Below are positions 1-5,689 of a stretch of 16,771 nucleotides of DNA, in pieces. The translations under genes and the position numbers were made by a program. Below the pieces are notes generated by a model. That model worked only from the letters and a program-made list of their open reading frames with translations, made no database searches and had not been told where the DNA came from. Source of the stretch: AA29 sp041481445 (GTDB lineage Bacteria; Acidobacteriota; Vicinamibacteria; Fen-336); NCBI GenBank assembly GCA_041481445.1, contig JBGPBV010000146.1, positions 1-16,771 of the forward strand. Direction: 5' to 3'. The first letter of the stretch is position 1; every line of letters begins with the position of its first letter.

Positions 1-279
1 CAGAAGGAGAACCCGGACGCGCCGGGGCCCATCCCGGCCGAGCTCGTCACCGCCTCCGCCAGCGGCCTCGACCCGCACTTGAGCCCGGAGGCGGCGCGAT
101 GGCAGGTGCCGCGCGTGGCCAGGGCGCGCGGCCGCTCGGTCGCGGAGGTGGAGGCGCTGGTGGCGGCCGAGACCTCGGGACGCACGCTCGGGTTCCTCGG
201 CGAGCCGACCGTCAACGTGCTGCGGCTCAACCTCGCGCTCGATCGCGGCTTCGCGCGCCCCTCCGGAGGGACGCCATGA
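1..279 (+). CDS. kdpC: KdpC, potassium-transporting ATPase subunit C (C-terminal part; 5' end outside window)
   Basis: Frame 1 is open from the first base and gives 92 residues ending in TGA. KdpC is the periplasm-facing, single-span subunit of the high-affinity K+ pump KdpFABC and stabilises the KdpA-KdpB complex. The visible part carries the family's conserved C-terminal blocks: a GLDPHLSPEAA segment followed by WQVPRVARARG, then a variable helix and the terminal NVLRLNLALD block. These are diagnostic for KdpC. The N-terminal membrane helix and about half of the usual ~190 residues lie upstream. The stop codon overlaps the ATG of the next gene (ATGA), so the two are translationally coupled. 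By family convention kdpA and kdpB should lie directly upstream; that is inference. Confidence 0.93.
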   Translation, partial: QKENPDAPGPIPAELVTASASGLDPHLSPEAARWQVPRVARARGRSVAEVEALVAAETSGRTLGFLGEPTVNVLRLNLALDRGFARPSGGTP

Positions 280-1091
280 CGAGCGCACCCTCGACTCTGC
301 CCTCACCGGCACGGATCACCGCCGACGACTCGCTGGCCTACGTGGCCGCGGGTCCGTTGCTGGCGATCGTGCTCGGCGTCCTCCTGTCGGCGCTGCGCGA
401 GTCCGTCTCCGCCTCGAACCTGAGCTTCCCCTTCGTGATCCTCACCATCGTGGTCGCGGCGTTCGGCGGCCGGACGGCAGGAGTCGTCACCGCCCTGGTA
501 TCGGCGCTCAGCATGGACTTCTTCCTCACCCAGCCCTACCTGAGCCTGAGGATCTCCTCCGCCCACGACGTGATCGCGTTCGTCGGCCTGGCCACTTGCG
601 GCCTCGTGGCGGCGGCCCTGGGATCGCCGGGTCGCATCGCCGCCCTGCACGAAGCCCGGCGCACCATCGGCCTCTTTCACGCGTCGGTGCTGGGGCTCGA
701 GGGCGGCGGCCCGGCCGATACCGCCCTGGCCAGGCTCCTGGACGCCAGCTGCAACGCCTTTCCCGTCAAGGCGCTCGTCGTGCGCGATGAGCACAACCGG
801 GTGGTGGCCGCTTCGCGCGGGCCGCACGCGCTCCTCCCGATTCCGCAGCAAGTCGTGGCCGAGGACCTCCTCCTGCCCGCGGGCGCCGGTACGAAGCTCC
901 CGCGCCGGAGCCCGCCGCTCCCGCCCGAGGGCGCCCGGCTCCCCCTCCGTACGGGGAACCGCGACGTCGGATGGCTGGACCTGTGGGGCGATGGCCTCGG
1001 CGCCAGCGCCGCCTCTCGCCAGGCCCTCTGCGACCTGGCGCGCCTGTGGGCGGCACTGCTCGGGCGCGAACAGCCCCCTCGCGCGGCCTGA
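276..1091 (+). CDS. DUF4118 membrane sensor-like protein (KdpD membrane domain with GAF-like tail, no kinase)
   Basis: A 271-residue protein. The ATG overlaps the kdpC stop and has a strong Shine-Dalgarno, GGAGGG at 265-270, five bases ahead. Residues about 20-125 hold hydrophobic segments typical of DUF4118, the membrane bundle that sits in the middle of classical KdpD, including an FPFVILTIVVAAFGG-type helix and a SMDFFLTQPYLSL loop characteristic of the family. Residues about 135-265 look like a degenerate GAF domain. There is no histidine kinase H-box or ATPase domain. In E. coli KdpD this region lies between the N-terminal cytoplasmic half and the kinase; here it is a separate gene placed before the KdpD N-terminal gene. 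A role in sensing K+ status or membrane state with the KdpD-like protein at 1848-2987 is inference. The domain assignment is firm, the function is not. Confidence 0.85.
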   Translation: MTSAPSTLPSPARITADDSLAYVAAGPLLAIVLGVLLSALRESVSASNLSFPFVILTIVVAAFGGRTAGVVTALVSALSMDFFLTQPYLSLRISSAHDVIAFVGLATCGLVAAALGSPGRIAALHEARRTIGLFHASVLGLEGGGPADTALARLLDASCNAFPVKALVVRDEHNRVVAASRGPHALLPIPQQVVAEDLLLPAGAGTKLPRRSPPLPPEGARLPLRTGNRDVGWLDLWGDGLGASAASRQALCDLARLWAALLGREQPPRAA

Positions 1092-1108
1092 GCACCCTCG
1101 AGCGGCCG

Positions 1109-1846
1109 ATGCGCGGTGACGATCTCCAGCGCACGTACCGCGTGCGGATCGTGGTCTTCCTGGTGCTCGTCGTCCTCGCCACCGGGAGCCTCGGCGCCGC
1201 CTACCGGACCGTCAACACCCTCCGATACCTCGAAGTCGTGGAATCGGCACGCGACGAGTGGCAACGGCCTGACGACGTCCTGCGGGCGCTCGGCGTGCGA
1301 CCGGGGGACACCGCGGTCGACCTCGGGTCCGGAGTGGGATACTTCGCCCTGAAGCTCGCGCCGCGCGTAGGCGAGCGCGGATGGGTGATGGCCGTGGACA
1401 TTCGCCGAATGCCGTTGGCCTTCCTTCGCCTCCGCGCCGCGTGGCAGCGCCGGCACAATGTCAGGGTGATTCGCTCGGGTGAGGATGATCCCCGTCTGCC
1501 GGAGCTGTCCGTCGATGCCGTGCTCGTCGCGAACACCTACCATGAGCTGGCCGACCCCGGGGCGGTCCTCGACCACGTCTTTCGAGCGCTCCGGCCCGGC
1601 GGCCGTCTGGTCGTCGTCGATCCGACTCCGGGTGCGGGGGCCGAGGACGGCCCGGAGACCGCCACCCACCACTACGAGCGTCCGGCGACCGCGGAGACGG
1701 AGCTGCGTGGCGCCGGGTTCGCAATCCTGGATCGGGACGATCGCTTCATCGATTCCGGCCGCCACCGCTGGTGGATGATCGTGGCCCGCCGCGACGGGCC
1801 TCGATCCGGGGCCGGCGCGACGCCGCCGGCGCGGCCCACCTCCTGA
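1109..1846 (+). CDS. Membrane-anchored class I SAM-dependent methyltransferase
   Basis: A 245-residue protein starting 17 bases after the previous stop. The start codon has only a weak SD; an in-frame GTG at 1142 is an alternative, and an in-frame ATG at 971 would run deep into the preceding gene. Residues about 13-32 form one strong hydrophobic helix after a basic N-terminus. The rest is a Rossmann methyltransferase: an RPDDVLRALGVRPGDTAVDL lead-in, motif I DLGSGVGYF at 71-79, an acidic end of strand 2 at VDI (96-98), and LRPGGRLVVVDP at 161-172. The family (UbiE/COG2226-like fold) methylates diverse small molecules or proteins; the substrate here cannot be read. Its place inside the kdp regulatory operon, one base before the KdpD-like gene, suggests co-expression. 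By the positive-inside rule the catalytic domain might face the periplasm, which would be odd for a SAM enzyme. Confidence 0.82.
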   Translation: MRGDDLQRTYRVRIVVFLVLVVLATGSLGAAYRTVNTLRYLEVVESARDEWQRPDDVLRALGVRPGDTAVDLGSGVGYFALKLAPRVGERGWVMAVDIRRMPLAFLRLRAAWQRRHNVRVIRSGEDDPRLPELSVDAVLVANTYHELADPGAVLDHVFRALRPGGRLVVVDPTPGAGAEDGPETATHHYERPATAETELRGAGFAILDRDDRFIDSGRHRWWMIVARRDGPRSGAGATPPARPTS

Positions 1847-1847
1847 G

Positions 1848-2987
1848 ATGGCACGCGCCCGGCCGGAGGACTTCCTCGAGCTGGTCGAGCGGTCGAAGGG
1901 GGGCCGGCTCAAGGTCTACATCGGCTCGGCGGCGGGAGTGGGCAAGACCTACCGCATGCTCCACGAGGCGCACGGCCTCGAGGAGCGGGGCGTGGACGTC
2001 GTGCTCGGCTTCGTGGAGACGCACGGGCGGGCGGAGACCGCGGACCTGATCGAGGGCCTCGAGGTCGTGCCCCGCAGGACCATCGAGTACCGCGGGGTCT
2101 CCGTCGAGGAGATGGACCTCGACGGCGTGCTCGCCCGCCAGCCCCAGGTGGCGATCGTGGACGAGATCGCGCACACCAACGCCCCCGGCTCGCGGCATCG
2201 CAAGCGCCACGAGGACGTCCAGGAGATCCTCGCCGCCGGCATCAACGTGATCTGCGCCTTCAACGTGCAGCACCTGGAGAGCCTCAACGACCTCATCGAG
2301 CGCGTCACCGGGATCAAGGTGCGCGAGACGGTGCCCGACGCCTTCCTCAAGAACGCGGACCAGGTCGTGAACCTCGACCTCTCGGTGGAGGACCTCATCG
2401 ACCGCCTCAAGTCCGGCAAGATCTACACCCCGGACAAGGTGCCCCACGCCCTGGAGAACTTCTTCACCCCGGAGAAGCTGCGCAGCCTGCGCGAGCTGGC
2501 CCTGCGCGAGGTCGCGGAGGCGGTCGAGCGCGCGCCCACCCTCCCCACCGGCACCCCCAAGCCGCGGCACGTCACCGGCCGCGTCATGGTGTGCATGTCC
2601 TCCTTCTCCCCGCGCGCGGCCGCCCTGCTCCGCCGCGGGTCGCGGTTCGCCGGCCGCCTCAACACGGACTGGTTCGTGGTGTACGTGGAGACGCCCTCGG
2701 AGTCGCCGGACCGCATCGACTCCGCCGCCCAGCGCCACCTGCTGGAGAACATCGACAAGGCCAGGGAGATGGGAGCGGAGGTGGTGCGCCTCAAGGGGAA
2801 GGACCCGGTGGCGGCCCTCCTCGACTTCGCGCGGTCGCACAACGTCGCCTACATCATGCTCGGCCGGTCGCGTCGCCCGCGCTGGAAGCGGATGGTCGGC
2901 GACTTCGTGAACCGGATGGTCGACGAGTCCGAGGGCTTCGACCTCTACATCGTCTCCACGGAAGAGGAGGAAGATAGGGAGCCGTGA
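1848..2987 (+). CDS. KdpD-like non-kinase potassium sensor protein (KdpD N-terminal domain plus USP domain)
   Basis: A 379-residue protein that equals only the cytoplasmic N-terminal half of KdpD. Residues 20-230 are the KdpD domain, with Walker A GSAAGVGKT at 26-34, the Walker B-like AIVDEIAHTNAPGSRHRKR block at 102-120 and the conserved NVQHLESLND region at 139-148. Residues about 243-372 are a universal-stress-protein-like (USP) domain with the family's WFVVYVET strand at 275-282. It then stops: no DUF4118, GAF or kinase domains follow. Truncated KdpD proteins of this type are known from Anabaena and Deinococcus kdp operons, so this is a recognised variant and not a frameshift. It begins one base after the methyltransferase stop, and its stop overlaps the GTG of the kinase gene. 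It probably modulates that kinase or the DUF4118 protein; this is inference. Confidence 0.92.
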   Translation: MARARPEDFLELVERSKGGRLKVYIGSAAGVGKTYRMLHEAHGLEERGVDVVLGFVETHGRAETADLIEGLEVVPRRTIEYRGVSVEEMDLDGVLARQPQVAIVDEIAHTNAPGSRHRKRHEDVQEILAAGINVICAFNVQHLESLNDLIERVTGIKVRETVPDAFLKNADQVVNLDLSVEDLIDRLKSGKIYTPDKVPHALENFFTPEKLRSLRELALREVAEAVERAPTLPTGTPKPRHVTGRVMVCMSSFSPRAAALLRRGSRFAGRLNTDWFVVYVETPSESPDRIDSAAQRHLLENIDKAREMGAEVVRLKGKDPVAALLDFARSHNVAYIMLGRSRRPRWKRMVGDFVNRMVDESEGFDLYIVSTEEEEDREP

Positions 2988-4840
2988 CCCTCCGCGCCCG
3001 CCTGCTCCTGGCCCAGCTCCCCCTCGTCGTCGCCGTTCTGGCCCTGGGCGCGCTGGCCCTGCACACCCTCCGCTCGCTGGGCACCGCCTCCCAGGACATC
3101 CTCAAGGACAACTATCGCAGCGTCCTGGCCGCCCAGCGCATGAAGGAGGCGTCGGAGCGGATGGACAGCGCCGCGCTCTTCCTCGTGGCCGGCGAGCGCG
3201 AGAAGGCGGCCCGGCAGATGGAGGTGAACCGCGGCCTCTTCGAATCCGAGCTGAAGGTCGAGGAGGGCAACATCACGGAGCCGGGCGAGCAGGAGGCGGC
3301 GGAGGCCCTCCGGCGGGAATGGCAGGACTACCAGGCGCAACTGGCCGACTTCGCCCGCGCGCCCTCCGGTTCGCTGGGCCAGGATTACTTCCGGGAGCTG
3401 GAGCCGCGCTTCCTCCGTCTCAAGGGCACCGCCGACACCGTGCTCGAGATGAACCAGGCGGCGATGGTGCGCAAGAGCGAGCGCGCGCAGGCGGTGGCGC
3501 AGCGCCTGGAAGTGGCCACCGTGGTCTCCGCGCTGGTCGCGCTCGCCCTGGCCGTGCTCACCACCACGCGCGCCATCACGCGCGCCGTGCGCCCCCTCAA
3601 CGTCCTCACCCACGCGGTGCGCCGCATCGGCCAGAAGGACTTCGCGGCGCGCGCGCGCGTCGAGGGCAGCGACGAGATCGCGGCCCTGGCCGCCGACTTC
3701 AACGCCATGGCGGAGCGGCTGGCCGAGTTCGAGCAGAGCTCCCTGGGGGCGGTGGTGCAGGCGCGGCAGGCCTCCCACGCCGCCATCGAGAGCCTGCCCG
3801 ACCCGGTGGTGGTGTTCGACCGCGCGGGGTCGATCCTGGCCGCCAACGAGGCGGCCCGGACCCTCCTGCGCCTCCCCGCCGACGAGCAGTCGGCGCGGCT
3901 GGGGGACGTGGACCCCGGGCCGCGCGCGGCCATCGAGCGGGCGCGCGCCCACGTCCTGGCCGGCCGCGGTCCCTACGTGCCGCAGGGCTACGAGGAGGCG
4001 GTGCGCCTCGCCGTGGGCGGCGTCGAGCGGCAGTTCCTCCCGCGCGGCAGCCCCCTGCGCGAGGCGAGCGGGGCCATCGGCGGAGTGGCGGTGACGCTCC
4101 AGGACGTGACGCGCCTCCGCCATTTCGACGAGCTGAAGACGGACCTCATGGCCACGGTGGCCCACGAGTTCCGGACCCCGCTCACCTCGCTGCGCATGGC
4201 CGTCCACTTGTGCCTGGAGGGGGCGGCGGGCCCGCTGACGGAGCGGCAGGCCGATCTCCTGCAGGCCGCCCGCGAGGACTGCGAGCGGATGCAGGCCATG
4301 GTGGACGACCTGCTCGACCTCTCGCGCATCGAGGGCGGCGTGCTGGACGTGCGGCCGCAGCCGGTCGAGGTGGAGCCCCTCCTCGAGCAGGCGCTGGACG
4401 CGGAGCGGGCGGCGGCGGCGGAAGCGCGCGTCGAGCTGCGCAAGGAGGCGCCGCCGGGGCTGCCGCACGTCTCCGCCGACCGCGAGCGCATCCATCTCGT
4501 TCTCGTGAACCTGATCTCGAACGCGATCCGGCACACGCCGAAGGGGGGCGCCGTCCGCGTGTCCGCGGCCGAGGGCCCCTTTGGCCAGGTCACCCTCCGC
4601 GTGAAGGACTCGGGCTCCGGCATCCCCCGGGAGTTCCAGCCCCGCATCTTCGAGAAGTTCTTTCGCCTGCCCGGGGGAGACACCGGCGGGGCGGGCCTGG
4701 GCCTGTTCATCGCGCGCGAGACCGTGCGCGCGCACAAGGGCGACATCGGGGTCGAGAGCGCGCCCGGGAGCGGCACCACCATCTGGTTCACGTTGCCGGC
4801 GGTGGAGTCGGGCGAGCCGCACCTCTCCGGCCTCGCCTGA
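2984..4840 (+). CDS. KinB-like sensor histidine kinase (HAMP-PAS-HisKA-HATPase)
   Basis: A 618-residue kinase starting at a GTG that overlaps the previous stop (GTGA), with purine-rich SD sequence (AGGGAG) just upstream. A first membrane helix lies at about 7-28, an extracytoplasmic, mostly helical sensor region at 30-172, and a second helix at about 175-196. HAMP follows at 195-248, PAS at about 262-378, and HisKA with the phospho-acceptor H394 in VAHEFRTPLTS. The ATPase domain has the N-box NLISNAIRH (509-517), G1 DSGSGIP (542-548) and G2 GGAGLGLFIA (568-577). All catalytic motifs look intact. The layout matches Pseudomonas KinB, whose partner AlgB is a sigma-54 type response regulator; an AlgB-like regulator is encoded nearby at 5690-7024. 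Unlike KdpD it has no USP or DUF4118 part. The probable terminator overlaps its stop codon. Confidence 0.93.
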   Translation: MTLRARLLLAQLPLVVAVLALGALALHTLRSLGTASQDILKDNYRSVLAAQRMKEASERMDSAALFLVAGEREKAARQMEVNRGLFESELKVEEGNITEPGEQEAAEALRREWQDYQAQLADFARAPSGSLGQDYFRELEPRFLRLKGTADTVLEMNQAAMVRKSERAQAVAQRLEVATVVSALVALALAVLTTTRAITRAVRPLNVLTHAVRRIGQKDFAARARVEGSDEIAALAADFNAMAERLAEFEQSSLGAVVQARQASHAAIESLPDPVVVFDRAGSILAANEAARTLLRLPADEQSARLGDVDPGPRAAIERARAHVLAGRGPYVPQGYEEAVRLAVGGVERQFLPRGSPLREASGAIGGVAVTLQDVTRLRHFDELKTDLMATVAHEFRTPLTSLRMAVHLCLEGAAGPLTERQADLLQAAREDCERMQAMVDDLLDLSRIEGGVLDVRPQPVEVEPLLEQALDAERAAAAEARVELRKEAPPGLPHVSADRERIHLVLVNLISNAIRHTPKGGAVRVSAAEGPFGQVTLRVKDSGSGIPREFQPRIFEKFFRLPGGDTGGAGLGLFIARETVRAHKGDIGVESAPGSGTTIWFTLPAVESGEPHLSGLA

Positions 4841-4860
4841 GCCCGACTCCCGCGGGTTTT
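4804..4860 (+). terminator. Probable intrinsic terminator of the kdp/kinase operon
   Basis: GGAGTCGGGC at 4804-4813 and GCCCGACTCC at 4841-4850 are perfect 10-base inverted arms. The 27-base loop can itself fold (GAGCCG against CGG-C-CTC). A TTTT run follows at 4857-4860, six bases after the stem. The hairpin encloses the kinase stop codon (4838-4840). The T run is short and offset, so termination efficiency is uncertain. Its position would separate the operon from the sigma-54 promoter just downstream. Confidence 0.5.
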
Positions 4861-4868
4861 CCGGCTCC

Positions 4869-4893
4869 GTAAGCCGCTTACCGGCGACGTAAG
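4869..4893 (+). promoter_or_regulatory. Candidate activator binding site (UAS) for the sigma-54 promoter
   Basis: GTAAG-CCG-CTTAC at 4869-4881 is a perfect inverted repeat, unusually A/T-containing for this background. A third half-site GTAAG sits at 4889-4893, exactly 20 bases (about two helical turns) after the first. The palindrome centre (4875) lies about 87 bp upstream of the predicted start at ~4962, a normal position for an NtrC-family enhancer site. The likely binder is the response regulator encoded at 5690-7024. No other copy was noticed in intergenic sequence of this window. Confidence 0.5.
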
Positions 4894-4934
4894 GCCGGAC
4901 CCCCGGTGTGCAGCGCCCCGGCCCCGCTTTGCGT

Positions 4935-4951
4935 CGGGCACGGGCCTTGCT
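4935..4951 (+). promoter_or_regulatory. Sigma-54 (-24/-12) promoter of the CHRD gene
   Basis: CGGGCACGGGCCTTGCT matches the consensus TGGCACG-N4-TTGCT, differing in the leading T. The invariant GG (4937-4938) and GC (4949-4950) are exactly 10 bases apart, as required. The predicted start of transcription is near 4962, giving a leader of about 110 bases before the ATG at 5073. The adjacent activator-type response regulator and the upstream palindrome support the call. Confidence 0.72.
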
Positions 4952-5060
4952 CGCTCGCTTCGCTTCCGCATCGCGGCTCCCATGCCCCACTGACGGCAAC
5001 CCGTCTGGACCCTCTCGCCCGTGCGCGCCGTCGCGGGAGCCGCGCCGCCCGGGCGCAGAT

Positions 5061-5068
5061 GGAGGTGG
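5061..5068 (+). promoter_or_regulatory. Strong ribosome binding site that fixes the CHRD protein start
   Basis: GGAGGTGG is nearly complementary to the 16S rRNA tail and ends four bases before the ATG at 5073. This chooses 5073 over the long in-frame upstream extension that begins at 4908, which would have no signal peptide at its start. Confidence 0.8.
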
Positions 5069-5072
5069 AAGA

Positions 5073-5609
5073 ATGAAGATCCTGCACGCAAGCGTGGCCC
5101 TGGCCGCGGTGATGCTGGCCGGAGCGGCGATCAAGGCCGACGACGACCATGACGGAGATCACAATCGAAGACAGGAATTCAAGGCCCGGCTCTCCGGCGA
5201 CAACGAGGTCCCTCCGGTGGAGACGGACAGCTTCGGAAGGGTCGAGATCGTGTTCAACAAGGACGAGACCAAGGCCGAGTACCACCTGACCGTGCGCAAG
5301 GGCGTACGGGTGACCCAGTCGCACATCCATTGCGCGCCCGACGGCGTCAACGGACCGGTCGTCGTCTTCCTGGCCGGCCTGCACGCGCGAGGATGGGACG
5401 TGGACGGGTCCTGGATCGAGAACGCCACGATCACGGACGACAACGTCATGCCGCCGCCCGCGGGCTCGCCGTGCCCGCAGGCGATCACCAACCTCCGGGA
5501 GCTCGCCCAGGCCATCCGTGACGGCAACACCTACGCGAACGTCCACACCATCGCCCATCCCGGGGGCGAGATCAGGGGTCAGCTCCGCCGCGACGGGCAC
5601 GGCCACTGA
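5073..5609 (+). CDS. Secreted CHRD-domain protein
   Basis: A 178-residue protein with a clear Sec signal peptide (about residues 1-22, hydrophobic core then AIKA before DDDHDG). The mature chain opens with an Asp/His-rich stretch. The CHRD fold follows: FKARLSGDNEVPPVET at the start, a YHLTVRKG strand, an HIHCAPDGVNGPVVVFL block, and the typical YANVHTIAHPGGEIRGQL ending. Two cysteines (HCAPDG and SPCPQA) could form a disulphide in the periplasm or outside. The tail HGH with the N-terminal DDDHDGDH could bind metal; that is inference. CHRD domains occur in animal chordin and in many bacterial exported proteins of unknown function. The gene has its own sigma-54 promoter and lies between a kinase gene and a convergent response-regulator gene, making it a likely direct target of that pair. 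Confidence 0.9.
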   Translation: MKILHASVALAAVMLAGAAIKADDDHDGDHNRRQEFKARLSGDNEVPPVETDSFGRVEIVFNKDETKAEYHLTVRKGVRVTQSHIHCAPDGVNGPVVVFLAGLHARGWDVDGSWIENATITDDNVMPPPAGSPCPQAITNLRELAQAIRDGNTYANVHTIAHPGGEIRGQLRRDGHGH

Positions 5610-5648
5610 GCCGGAGAGTGAGCGACTCCGTCGTCACCTGACGTCCGT

Positions 5649-5686
5649 GGCGGGGCGTCCCGGAGCCATTTCCGGGGTGCCCCGCC
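5649..5686. terminator. Hairpin between convergent CHRD and response-regulator genes
   Basis: GGCGGGGCGTCCCGGA (5649-5664) pairs with TCCGGGGTGCCCCGCC (5671-5686) over 16 positions, two of them G-U, around a six-base loop. It fills the gap between the two stop codons (5609 and 5690) and could act in both directions. No U-tract follows on either strand, so it may be a Rho-assisted or mRNA 3'-end structure rather than a classical intrinsic terminator. Confidence 0.6.
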
Positions 5687-5689
5687 GAT

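Noticed and set aside
1848..2987. KdpD gene broken by a frameshift or truncation
   Set aside because: The stop overlaps the start of an intact kinase, the USP domain is complete, and KdpD-N-only proteins are known. The missing DUF4118 domain exists as an intact upstream gene, so this is an arrangement, not decay.
5059..5076. Five-codon reading frame (MEVEE) whose TGA overlaps the CHRD ATG
   Set aside because: Its start codon overlaps the strong SD of the CHRD gene and it has no SD of its own, so it is probably chance.
2945..5134. Long minus-strand frame opposite the kinase and CHRD leader
   Set aside because: A low-complexity translation antisense to a clear histidine kinase with intact motifs; a GC-driven shadow.
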